This document shows positions 1 through 8,347 of a stretch of 59,689 bases of DNA, piece after piece. Positions within the stretch are counted from its first letter, which is position 1, and the number at the start of each line of letters is the position of its first letter. The position numbers and the translations under genes were made by a program. A model generated the notes under the pieces. That model saw only the letters and a list, made by a program, of their open reading frames with translations, did not search any database and was not told the DNA's origin. Source of the stretch: Hyphomicrobiales bacterium (GTDB lineage: Bacteria > Pseudomonadota > Alphaproteobacteria > Rhizobiales > Rhizobiaceae); NCBI GenBank assembly GCA_900473185.1, contig UCKU01000024.1, forward strand, positions 1 to 59,689, written 5' to 3'.

Positions 1-533
1 TCGACGGTGATGACGCCTTCATTGCCGACCTTCTCCATTGCTTCGGCGAGATAGCGGCCGATTTCCTCGTCGCCATTGGCCGAGATAGTGCCGACCTGGG
101 CAATTTCCGCATTGTTGGAGATCTTGCGAGCGTTGGTCTTCAATTCCTTGACGACCGCGTCCACGGCAAGGTCGATACCGCGTTTCAGGTCCATCGGGTT
201 CATGCCCGACGCGACCGCCTTGGCGCCTTCCTTGACGATCGCCTGGGCAAGAACGGTCGCCGTCGTCGTGCCGTCGCCGGCTATGTCATTGGTCTTCGAG
301 GCAACTTCGCGCAGCATCTGCGCGCCCATATTCTCGAACTTGTCTTCGAGTTCGATTTCCTTGGCGACCGAAACACCGTCCTTGGTGATGCGCGGTGCGC
401 CGAAGGACTTGTCGATCACGACGTTGCGGCCTTTCGGGCCGAGCGTCACCTTCACGGCGTTGGCCAGAACATCGACCCCTCGCAACATGCGGTCACGGGC
501 ATCGATGTTGAATTTCACGTCTTTCGCAGCCAT
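1..533 (-). CDS. groL: chaperonin GroEL, N-terminal part (cut by window edge)
   Basis: This is the 60-kDa chaperonin subunit, which forms the double-ring ATP-driven folding chamber in the cytoplasm together with GroES. About 177 N-terminal residues are visible. They start MAAKDVKFN and contain the conserved nucleotide-binding stretches GPKGRNV (about residue 31) and GDGTTTA (about residue 86). The reading frame is intact to the window edge, and the rest of the roughly 545-residue protein lies to the left. It follows groES by 56 bp on the same strand, the usual groESL operon. Rhizobia often carry several groESL copies, so this need not be the main housekeeping one. Confidence 0.97.
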   Translation of the reverse strand, partial: MAAKDVKFNIDARDRMLRGVDVLANAVKVTLGPKGRNVVIDKSFGAPRITKDGVSVAKEIELEDKFENMGAQMLREVASKTNDIAGDGTTTATVLAQAIVKEGAKAVASGMNPMDLKRGIDLAVDAVVKELKTNARKISNNAEIAQVGTISANGDEEIGRYLAEAMEKVGNEGVITV

Positions 534-589
534 TTCTTTAACTCCTCAATAGGCAGCTATTGTTGACTGATGGGTTGATAGCCGGATGC

Positions 590-904
590 TCAGGCAGCCT
601 GCTTCTGCTCGCTCTGGGCTTCGATGATGCCCATGACATCGCTTTCCTTCATGATCAGCAGATCGTCGCCGTTGATCTTGATCTCAGTGCCGGACCATTT
701 GCCAAACAGGATGCGATCGCCTGCCTTGACGTCGAGAGCCTGGACCTGGCCGGCCTCGTTGCGCGCGCCGGGACCCACGGCGATGACCTCGCCTTCCTGC
801 GGCTTTTCCTTGGCGGTGTCGGGAATGATGATGCCGCCCCGGGTCTTCTCCTGAGTTTCGACGCGGCGGACGAGAATGCGATCGTGCAGCGGTCTAAACG
901 ACAT
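590..904 (-). CDS. groES: co-chaperonin GroES
   Basis: GroES is the heptameric lid of the GroEL chamber. The 104-residue product starts MSFRPLHDRILVRR and contains the mobile-loop region TRGGIIIPDTAKEKPQ and the LIMKESDVMGI strand typical of the family; length matches the family. I chose the start at 904 because it matches the family N-terminus and a GGAGG lies just upstream; an in-frame ATG at 937 would add 11 non-conserved residues. It is first in the operon with groEL, behind the sigma-32-like promoter at 1007-1035. Confidence 0.97.
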   Translation of the reverse strand: MSFRPLHDRILVRRVETQEKTRGGIIIPDTAKEKPQEGEVIAVGPGARNEAGQVQALDVKAGDRILFGKWSGTEIKINGDDLLIMKESDVMGIIEAQSEQKQAA

Positions 905-1006
905 GTTTTCCTCCATTGGACAAAAAAGATGACGCAATACCCTGGCCAGACCGGATGACCAGTCCGGGCGGGTGCAAAACCTCTATCGAGCGTTTTGCGC
1001 AAAATG

Positions 1007-1035
1007 ATCTGGTTTTGCGATTTTTCGATTTCAAG
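1007..1035 (-). promoter_or_regulatory. candidate sigma-32 promoter of groESL
   Basis: Read on the minus strand there is CTTGAA (1035-1030), a 17-bp spacer and CCAGAT (1012-1007), about 100 bp upstream of groES. This fits the alphaproteobacterial RpoH consensus (CTTG, 17-18 bp, CCYATnT-like). I see no CIRCE element (TTAGCACTC inverted repeat) here, so control by sigma-32 rather than HrcA is the likelier reading. Based on the motif only. Confidence 0.5.
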
Positions 1036-1181
1036 AGGGCAAAGAGAAAAAATTAGCAATCCACGACAGGTGCTGCTAACCTACTGGAAGGGAACACAAA
1101 ACTGGCTTCACTCGTTCACAAACCCGTTGAAAGCCGCAAATTCTTGCGGCAAATTTCAAAGGTCATGAAACGGAGATGAGC

Positions 1182-1454
1182 ATGCAATTTTCATCCGACC
1201 TGCAACGTCAGCTCAATGGCTATGGTCTCACCACCGCCCATATCCTTTACCGCATTCCCGATTTCCAATCCCTGTTGCAGACCTATGTCTGGCAGGACTA
1301 CGATCTGGCGCCAGATTTTCCCGAGATGCACAAGTTCCTGGACTTCTGGCAGGAGAGCCTCGATGGCCCACTGCATTCCGTCCGCTACAGCCATCAGCGC
1401 CTGATCGGGCCGAACGAATGGCGTCGTGTTGAAGGCGAGTTCAAGCTGAACTGA
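1182..1454 (+). CDS. usg: Usg family protein
   Basis: A 90-residue protein of the Usg family, first noted upstream of trpF in alphaproteobacteria; its function is not known. Recognisable family features are LNGYGLTTAHILYRIPD near the N-terminus and YVWQDYDLAPDFP in the middle, followed by a Trp-rich C-terminal half. The start at 1182 is preferred because GGAG at 1172-1175 then sits 6 bp upstream; the in-frame ATG at 1176 touches the GGAG and is a poor start. It is divergent from groESL and the shared 277-bp gap should hold both promoters. Confidence 0.8.
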   Translation: MQFSSDLQRQLNGYGLTTAHILYRIPDFQSLLQTYVWQDYDLAPDFPEMHKFLDFWQESLDGPLHSVRYSHQRLIGPNEWRRVEGEFKLN

Positions 1455-1548
1455 GGCTTGAATCCAGATTTTCCACTTCCTAGTTCACGTGATGATCGGG
1501 GCTTGATGAGCCCGGTCGCTTTCCCACGTCTGCATGGAGTGAGAGCAC

Positions 1549-1839
1549 ATGGAAGAGACCATCAATATCATCAGAAGCGCCAGCATCCCGGAGAGGGAAG
1601 AGATCATCGTCGATTTCGCCCGATGGCTTGAGACCGCTTCGCAGGAGGCTCAGGTCTATGGTGAAGGGCGGTTCGCTTTGATGTCTGCCAATATGGCGGA
1701 AGCGATCCGCATAAACGCCGATGAACTCGCACGCGACAATCCCGAAACGACCGAGCGGGTATTGCAACAGGCGTACGCAATGATCTCGCAGTTCAAGGCG
1801 GCGTACCCGCATCGCGTTCTCAGTCGGGCAGTCCATTAA
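1549..1839 (+). CDS. hypothetical small protein
   Basis: A 96-residue acidic, probably helical soluble protein with no signal peptide or membrane segment. GGAGTGAGAG directly before the ATG is a plausible ribosome-binding site. I do not recognise a named family. It lies 94 bp downstream of usg on the same strand and could be cotranscribed with it. Confidence 0.6.
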   Translation: MEETINIIRSASIPEREEIIVDFARWLETASQEAQVYGEGRFALMSANMAEAIRINADELARDNPETTERVLQQAYAMISQFKAAYPHRVLSRAVH

Positions 1840-2222
1840 CCGGGCGTCCCAACTCGTCACCGGTGCGCACGATATGGGACGGCGCACCGAGGGGTTCTTT
1901 CTTGACTACACAAGGGAAGCGCATCCAGTCCTCGCGACGTGCATGAATATCGGAGGCGACAAGACAAGGGCGCTCCTGAGCTCGGCTCGCGGGCGGTAAA
2001 AATTTTTGTCTGAGCAGATCTCGAATCGGGAAATCAGCAAAACACAAATTGAATTCCACCGTCCGCTGAAATCAGGGCTGGCTTTGCCGGGAGCGCCGCT
2101 TTTGGCACTCCCGTACGCTCGTCGCTCCTAGGATATGGCTATGGCAACATCTTACGACTACGCACCTCTCTACCGCCCGAGCGTTGGCTGAGAGCGGGTC
2201 TTCGATCTCTCGAAGGCAGCCA
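1840..2222. other. intergenic, no gene recognised
   Basis: No supported gene. The only ORF (minus strand, 1820-2059) is short and has no recognisable composition or family. The stretch separates the convergent small gene at 1549 and the SDR gene. Confidence 0.4.
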
Positions 2223-2951
2223 TCAGACCTGAGCCATACCCCCATCAACGGCTATTTCTGCACCGGTGGTAAAACTGCTCTCGTCGCTCGCCAGGAAGAG
2301 GGCAGCTGCCGCCACCTCATCAGGTCTACCCATACGTCCGAGTGGGATCATGCTAGACAGTGCGTCTCGAACTTCCTGTGAGGTCCTTGCCATCATCGCC
2401 GTATCGGTCGGTCCAGGGCTAACAACGTTGACGCGAATACCTTTGGGAGCAAGTTCGTTTGCCCATGTGCGAGTAAACGATCGGACTGCGGCTTTCGTCG
2501 CACCATAGACACCATATCCTCTTGTGCCGATATCGCTCGCAATAGAGCCAATCAGCACAATCGTACCGCCGGGCTGCATGATGTCGATGACACCCTGTAC
2601 CGCAAATACAAGGGATCGGACGTTCAGGCCAAATGTCCGATCAAAATGATCTTCGGAAATCTCATCAAGGGGTGCGTATTCGGATAGGCCCGCGTTCACG
2701 ACAAGCACGTCGATGCGGCCTTGTTCCAATCGGATCTGCTCAAAGACGCGCTGAAGATCGGCGTTGTTACTGGCATCCGCCTGGATCGCGTGGATGCTGC
2801 CCATGCCGGTTAAGTCTGGTTGGCTCTCCGCGCCCTTGCGGCTGGTCGCGTAGACCTGCGCTCCCTCGCTGGCGAACCTTTGAGACACGGCTCCGCCGAT
2901 GCCGCCGACACCGCCGATAACGAGGGAGATCTTGTTTGCTAACCTGGTCAT
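2223..2951 (-). CDS. SDR family NAD(P)-dependent oxidoreductase
   Basis: A classical short-chain dehydrogenase/reductase of 242 residues, the usual length. The Rossmann dinucleotide motif GGVGGIG is at residues 13-19, NAG at 86-88, and the catalytic Ser136, Tyr149 and Lys153 (YGATK) are all present. The C-terminal SFTTGAEIAVDGGM is the usual SDR ending. The substrate cannot be told from sequence. It is divergently transcribed from an HxlR-type regulator 95 bp away, a common arrangement in which the regulator controls the oxidoreductase, often in response to quinones or aldehydes (inference). Confidence 0.92.
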   Translation of the reverse strand: MTRLANKISLVIGGVGGIGGAVSQRFASEGAQVYATSRKGAESQPDLTGMGSIHAIQADASNNADLQRVFEQIRLEQGRIDVLVVNAGLSEYAPLDEISEDHFDRTFGLNVRSLVFAVQGVIDIMQPGGTIVLIGSIASDIGTRGYGVYGATKAAVRSFTRTWANELAPKGIRVNVVSPGPTDTAMMARTSQEVRDALSSMIPLGRMGRPDEVAAAALFLASDESSFTTGAEIAVDGGMAQV

Positions 2952-3046
2952 GTTAACTCCACCAACAATGTTGAAGTGAAGATATATTCTCTATACCTAC
3001 GGTCAACTACGCACTATATGTAAAGCAGATATCGAGGAGTATACCC
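2952..3046. promoter_or_regulatory. shared SDR/HxlR divergent promoter region
   Basis: The 95-bp divergent gap is AT-rich and contains CTATACCTACGGTC followed by AACTACGCACTATATG, which give a loose dyad (CTATA...TATAG-like). This is the natural place for an HxlR operator controlling both genes. Exact boxes are not assigned. Confidence 0.35.
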
Positions 3047-3469
3047 ATGTCCGCAGTGAAAGAAGGTCCGCTCAGCAAAGCTTGCTCGTCTCATAGCCAC
3101 AAAGCTGTCTCTGCCGAGGCGTTGCTGGACGTTGAGAAGGCGCGGCCCGTGCTTGAGCAGATCGCCAATAAGTGGTCGGTCCTGATCCTGACCGTCCTGT
3201 GTAAAAGGCCGTCACGCTTTAACGAGATCATGCGGCGCCTGGACGGGATCACGCACAAAGCGCTCGCCGACGCATTGAAGCGCCTGGAGCGCAATGGACT
3301 GGTTCGCCGTGAAGTGCTCACGACAACGACGCCTGTTGGCGTCGAATATACCATCACCTCGCTCGGCCGCTCCCTCCAGCAGCCGTTCGAGGCGCTCTAC
3401 GCTTGGTCCATGACCTACGGTCCGGAGCTTGAGCGCGCGCAAGAAGAATACGATCGGGTTCGAGACTAG
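3047..3469 (+). CDS. HxlR family winged-helix transcriptional regulator
   Basis: A 140-residue HxlR-type (MarR-like) DNA-binding protein. The family's winged helix runs from about residue 40 (ANKWSVLIL) through RFNEIMRRLDGITHKALADALKRLERNGLV to about residue 110, and GVEYTITSLGRSL completes the wing. Several cysteines near the N-terminus (Cys13) and in the helix (Cys52) could be redox sensors, as in quinone-sensing relatives, but this is inference. It is divergent from the SDR gene, which it probably regulates. Confidence 0.9.
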   Translation: MSAVKEGPLSKACSSHSHKAVSAEALLDVEKARPVLEQIANKWSVLILTVLCKRPSRFNEIMRRLDGITHKALADALKRLERNGLVRREVLTTTTPVGVEYTITSLGRSLQQPFEALYAWSMTYGPELERAQEEYDRVRD

Positions 3470-3516
3470 TTCGACTGGTATCGGCCGACATTCCCCTTTC
3501 TCGGCCAGGCCGCTCA

Positions 3517-3967
3517 TCACACGGTCGCGTTTACGAGATGCTCTGATACGGTCGAGATGAACGCACGAAGACGCTGAAGACGTCGTAGGTCTCGGTGATA
3601 TCCCATCAGATGTCTCGCGCCGACGGCGTCGTCGGCAGTTCCAGTCTGCGGATACCGGCGATCTGATTGCCGACTACGCGGGGCAGGACGGCGCTGCCGA
3701 CGCCTTGCCTACACATGCGCCCCCGGACGTTGCGGTTATTTGATCGCAGGACTGGTCTCGCGTTGGGAAAACTCTCCATGAGCCAAGCGATATCGGGGAA
3801 CTGCCCGGTCGACGTATCGTGAGTCATCAGCCGGAAACCAGTCCCGTCGCCATATTTGGGATCAGGCGACTCCTCGGCGATATGGACGCCGTATTCCAGC
3901 TGAAGAGCCGGCGCTGAACGACATCGGAGTTGAACGGAACGATGCGAAAAGCAACATCGGAAGCGCC
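3517..3967 (-). pseudogene. LysR-family regulator remnant (effector domain only)
   Basis: On the minus strand, LysR-type effector-domain sequence can be followed through three frames: ASDVAFRIVPFNSDVVQRRL, then FPDIAWLMESFPNARPVLRSNN and QGVGSAVLPRVVG, then MGYHRDLRRLQRLRAFIS to a stop at 3517. At least two frameshifts are needed. The N-terminal winged helix and the first part of the effector domain (roughly 130 residues) are missing. The break is next to the equally truncated 5' end of the divergent NmrA-like gene, so a single deletion probably removed both 5' ends. Confidence 0.75.
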
Positions 3968-4915
3968 TTGTTCCTCGCCTGGTGGAGGCAGGTCTTGATT
4001 GCAGACTGCTTCTACGGGCACCTCTTGGCCAAAGGCCATTCAGTCAAAGCTCTTTCGAGAGGAGGGCCCGCCCTCGATGCACTTGTCGCTAAAGGAGCAG
4101 AACCGTTCCTTGGCAGCTTCGACACCGGTGCTGGTGAGCTTGACACGTTCTTCGAAGACGCTGACGCTGCGTTCCTCATGGTCAAAACCATTTGGGGGTC
4201 GGAGGACTTCCATGGGCACTACCCTACGGTAGCGCTTCGGTTTTTCGACGCACTTCGGGATTCCCCGGTGAAATTGGCCGTGAGCCTGACCGGGATGGGA
4301 TCCGAGGTCAGCGGAAATACCGGCCATTTCCAGGGCTTCCATATCCTGGATCAGATCCTCAACCGACTACGCGACATCAAATTGGTGCACCTGCAGGGTG
4401 GCTGGTTCATGCAGGACCTGGTCGGGTGGATCGACTCGATCGCGCAGCACGAGAGGATCGGCTGGTCACTTGGCCCCAACGTCAAGACCCCTTGGGTTGC
4501 CATTCAGGACATCGCGGATCTCGCGGCGAAGGAGTTCGACACGCCGACTGAGCAGCACCGATTGGCAAAGCAACTGGGCATCGATTACACGATGACCAAG
4601 ATCGCTGCGATTATTGGCCAGGCACTCGGTAGAGAGGTAGACTATCGCTTCATCGATAGGAGCGATCGCGAGGTTGAGACGGTATTCCGGAAAAGGGTCG
4701 GAACCCTCGGACGGAGGGTCTACGATAACGACACCTTGGCGGCACTTAACGATCGCCGTGTAACGTTTCGTGATGATCGTACTGCGCTGCGTACGACAAT
4801 GGAAGAATTCGTCAAACACACCCTCAGACCGCTGATCGAGAAGGCGCGGAAGGATGGCGTCAAACCCGAGACCTTCCTAACGGGGAGCTCACAGCTAGAG
4901 CCATCCTTGGCGTAG
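3968..4915 (+). pseudogene. NmrA-like NAD(P)-binding protein, 5'-truncated
   Basis: The open frame encodes an NmrA/SDR-a-like protein that begins in the middle of the first Rossmann helix (LLAKGHSVKALSRG). The glycine-rich nucleotide motif that should precede it is missing and replaced by about 16 unrelated residues. The remainder (AFLMVKTIW, KLAVSLTGMGSEVSG, the C-terminal helices) is intact for about 300 residues. The only start codon available upstream is a TTG at 3968. Without the glycine-rich loop the protein is unlikely to bind cofactor normally. It adjoins the LysR remnant. Confidence 0.65.
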
Positions 4916-4966
4916 CCGATGAGGCAGATGCGGCGACCGCCTATGCCATTCAGCTTGATGTCGAAG

Positions 4967-5330
4967 TCCTCTTCTGGGGTGACCGGCGGTCAGGGCGGAA
5001 GCGTGACAGCCCACGCTTTGAAAAAGGGCCTGCGGGTACGCGCGCTGGTGCGCGACCAGAAGAGCGAGGCTGCACGCTCGCTCGCGGACTCCGGGATCGA
5101 GTTAGCCCCGAGGCGACTTCGGCGATGCAAGCACGCTTGCGGCTGCGATGGAAGGCGTGCGCGGTGTTTTCCCGATGCAGCAGGACAGGGCTCCCTTGCC
5201 AGAATTCCGGAACCTGCTTGATGCGGCGATTGCCGCGGGGGTTGAACAGTCGACCGGCGCCATGCCGCGAGAAGCCGAGACCACGGGCGGCATTCGAGCC
5301 CCGAACGATGAGGATCGGTTCCGCCATATC
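4967..5330 (+). pseudogene. second NmrA-like remnant, frameshifted
   Basis: A second NmrA-type fragment starts with a recognisable Rossmann motif (GVTGGQGGSV, then LKKGLRVRALVRD), shifts frame near 5110, continues as MEGVRGVFPMQQD and FRNLLDAAIAAGVEQ, and is lost after about 5290. It follows the first NmrA remnant directly and looks like an ordinary tandem gene that has decayed. Confidence 0.65.
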
Positions 5331-5528
5331 TAAGCGAATGATGGTCAGATCGCTCGCGTCTGCTTGTCGTGGTAGATCCCTATCGCAGTTAGCGTTTGGC
5401 CTCTATCGCTCGGCGAAGTGCCGCGTTCACGCGCACCCGCCAAACTGGCCCCCGGAGATAGTCTTGTCGAGTTGACTGGCATGGCGCGCGATCGGTCTGC
5501 CGACCTTGACGCCTGTTTCTTATGTTGT

Positions 5529-5732
5529 CTACGACAGCGAACTCAGATGAATGAAAAGGGAGCCATTCGCGCCCTCAATTTTCTTTAGTAGATCCGCGCT
5601 GACTTCGTCTCTTGTCACCGCTTTAAAATGACGCCACTTCTGTTTTGCGGCGTTCGGAGGCATTGCCTTTCCTTCACGCAAAAAAAGCGTCAAGTCGGGT
5701 TCGTCGTCCGATTTGTAGATGCAAATCCTCAT
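5529..5732 (-). CDS. hypothetical small protein
   Basis: A 67-residue soluble protein starting MRICIYKSDDEPDL. I chose the internal start at 5732 because GGGGGCGG lies upstream and the sequence from here looks like a compact domain; the frame stays open to 5924 but the extra part is of low quality. No named family recognised. Confidence 0.45.
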   Translation of the reverse strand: MRICIYKSDDEPDLTLFLREGKAMPPNAAKQKWRHFKAVTRDEVSADLLKKIEGANGSLFIHLSSLS

Positions 5733-6569
5733 CACCGCCCCCGTATTGCAGTGCAAAATATTGTGCGCCGCAATGTCAATGATGGCAAACAATATTTGCC
5801 GAATAAGCGAAAATCGTGACCGGTCAGAGTAGATACCATCGAGATCGCCGGGTGGATTCTGTGGTCTATACCGCGCCCACAGGGTGAACTTTGCGTTCTT
5901 ATTCAGAGCAACCTCGCCCGCCAAGCGTCTTCAGGCTGATTCTTCCGAAAATGGCATAGGTGCAAGCCTTGATGGCGACGCCGCTTGCACCTTCTCCGCT
6001 GCTGTTCCGCAGGAACTCGGGATCAACAGCGCAGAGCTCGCGCTGCTCAGGCTCGACGCGCTTGCGGAAAACGAAGAGAACGTCGCATAGGGTATTTTCA
6101 TTAAAGTTCAGCGGAGGAACTAGGATTGTTCCACACGGGTGTCGTTTGGCATTTAATTTGAGATTCTCATCAAAGACAGTCGCAAATGAAATGCAAATTT
6201 TCAGCCGATTGCCGTAGAAATTTCCAGGCGCTCTGTTTCGGGAGAATCGGGGCGCACGCCGACCGCCGAGGCTGCCATTGTTGGCGAGGCGTGCAACTTC
6301 CTGATCGAGCAGGCGATTGGCCCCGACATCCTAGCCTCCACCTGTAACTCGCTGGAGGAGCGGGCTATGTGCGTTCCTGTCAACTTGAGGCAGGTCTGCA
6401 GTGCGACGACAGGGCAGGTGGCGTCCGAGGTGAAACAAGGGGCCGACAATCTCGTCCGTGCGGCGATGCATCGTGTTCCGGCTGACGTCGGATTTCTCGC
6501 CGGCTTCCTCGTTCCCTCAAGATCAACGAGGAAATCGTCAAGCTGCATCCTTGACACTCCACCGGCCTG
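5733..6569. other. gene-poor stretch
   Basis: No gene is supported. Overlapping ORFs on both strands at 6200-6630 have no recognisable domain or convincing start. The stretch may be degraded coding DNA. Confidence 0.35.
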
Positions 6570-7028
6570 TCAAGAAACTTTCTTCGCCATACCCACCGAG
6601 CGCGGCGCGGTTTCAGTGAAGCCGAACTGTTGATAGAGCCGGTTTGCCGGCACGTCGGCGATCAGACTGACATAGGCGGTCTTTGGCAGCTTGCTCTCGA
6701 TATGGCCCATCAGTGCTGCCATGATCATCTTGCCGAGCCCTCTTCCCCGGTGCTCGGGCATGATTGCGATGTCGGTCACCTGAAAGAAGCAGCCCCCGTC
6801 GCCGATGATTCGACCCATGCCGATGACCGCGCCGCCGCTCATCAGGCAGACGCCAAAGATCGAATTGGGCAGCCCCTTTTCGGCCGCCTCTTTCGAAAAA
6901 GGGCTAAGGCCGGAGGCCTCGCGCAGGCGCAGGTAATCGTCAACGCTCGGGAGGTGGGGTTCGATGCGGTAGTCGTCAAGCGGGGTTAAAAGGGTGCCTG
7001 CCAAGTGATGCCTTCCAAAAATTCTCAC
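6570..7028 (-). CDS. GNAT family N-acetyltransferase
   Basis: A 152-residue GNAT acetyltransferase that transfers acetyl from acetyl-CoA to an unknown amine. The acetyl-CoA pyrophosphate loop is RGRGLG at 94-99, preceded by the beta-4 strand FFQVTDIAIMPEH and followed by the NRLYQQFGFTETAP ending. Length fits the family. The N-terminal start is uncertain. The first copy of the structured repeat lies 266 bp upstream in the gene's direction. Confidence 0.88.
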   Translation of the reverse strand: MRIFGRHHLAGTLLTPLDDYRIEPHLPSVDDYLRLREASGLSPFSKEAAEKGLPNSIFGVCLMSGGAVIGMGRIIGDGGCFFQVTDIAIMPEHRGRGLGKMIMAALMGHIESKLPKTAYVSLIADVPANRLYQQFGFTETAPRSVGMAKKVS

Positions 7029-7293
7029 CGCCGGCTCGCGGCCTTGCCGGTTGATGACGCAAACAGTCGCGCAATGAAAACTGCCACGGAGTCAATGTCG
7101 AAGGGAATACAACCGAAACGACCGGCTGCCACCCGAAAATCGTATCATGCCGCACATGTAAATGTTTGTCGCTCCAATACACAGCGCTCTAACACCATCG
7201 TCGATTTGGGTTGCCTCCGATCCTGATACTACCCAAATATCCTCGCCGAAATGACAATTTACTCGCAGTTAAGGCTTGATGAACGTAGCGACA
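7029..7293. other. leader region between acetyltransferase and repeat copy A
   Basis: No gene recognised. This is the region upstream of the minus-strand acetyltransferase and should contain its promoter. Confidence 0.3.
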
Positions 7294-7545
7294 GGCTTGG
7301 TGGGACCGCGCGCTGGGCCGTAGGCGCCTGGGTCGAAAGAGGGTCTGCCCCTTCGCGCGATCCCAAATTGTAGACGTGGAAATCTGTCGATCGTTGCGGG
7401 AAATAGGCTTGCAACTCAAACAGATGCAAGCTCCTCATGCTCCGTCCCGACACGCCCCCGTCACGGTAATCACAATTCAACACCCGAATCCCGTGACAAC
7501 GGCGTGACATCCACAGCCGTGATGCCGGTTGGTGGATCGCGCGAG
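7294..7545. repeat. structured repeat, copy A
   Basis: This stretch is similar at DNA level to 23443-23700, in the same orientation. The best block is 7354-7388 against 23503-23537 (32 of 35 identical); others are the GGTGGGACCGC start and a CAGATGC block, then a weaker block ending in ATCCACAGCCG. Near the left end TGGGA-C-CGCGCG (7300-7311) can pair with CGCGCG-A-TCCCA (7354-7365), leaving one C/A mismatch. A hairpin GGGTCTGCCC sits inside. No conserved reading frame spans both copies, so it is more likely a structured RNA or repeat element than a gene. Confidence 0.6.
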
Positions 7546-8347
7546 GCACCATGTGTTGCATGTGATCCGGTAAAGACGAAAGCGCCACGTGATCCGGACG
7601 CCCAAATTCTTGGTGTACGATAAAGTTCCAAAACCGAAGAAGAAATTTGCGGAGGTGGACCGCGCAACGACCGCCAGGGCTTTGAAGGGATCCATCACAG
7701 TGACGGTTCGCCGCACGATCCGGATATCTAACCGCGTCTCCGGCGAAAAGTTCCGGCTTATTTCGTCGCGCTTTCCCAGTGTTTCTTCGATATCACGTGG
7801 ATCGGTTGCAATCGGACCGACGCTGGCCGACGCGAGGACCTCGCGCTCTTGAACGCTTAAGCCCGGCGTTCGCCTCCTCAAGATCCCTGTGGATGTCACC
7901 TCGGCTTGCGCCGGTGGATAAGCCACTCGGCCCGAATTGTGTGCCTGAGGCGGTGGCGTCGCAGCTGAGGACTTGCAGACACCTACGACATAGTCTTTGC
8001 AGCCAGCATCGCGATGCCGGAGAAAAGCCGCCACAGCGCCAGCGGTATCCCGAAACAAGGAGGGTCGCGACGAAAAGCGATAGCCGAAGAGAACGATCAT
8101 CCTGTAGACGTAGGAGGCCGGTGCAAAGTCGAGCAGCCAGACATGCTCCCCGAACCTTAAAAGGTCGCTCGTCTTCTCCACGCCGAACACCCGGCGCTTG
8201 ATCAGGCTCGCCCAGTATTTGGTTGATCGAGGGGCAAGATTGGGTACGCCCTGGATTTCCAAGCATAGCATTTGACCGTTGGGGGCACCAATTGATGGGG
8301 AGAGGATAGGTCTGTTATGCGACCGTTCCGTACGATATTCTCGGCGG
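7546..8347. other. stretch with long but unsupported ORFs
   Basis: A minus-strand frame is open from 8400 to 7477 (307 codons) and plus-strand frames overlap it, but none shows a recognisable domain or family composition. I leave it unannotated; it may hold degraded coding DNA. Confidence 0.3.

Noticed and set aside
905..1175. Possible CIRCE element upstream of groES.
   Set aside because: No TTAGCACTC/GAGTGCTAA pair is present; only a sigma-32-like promoter fits.
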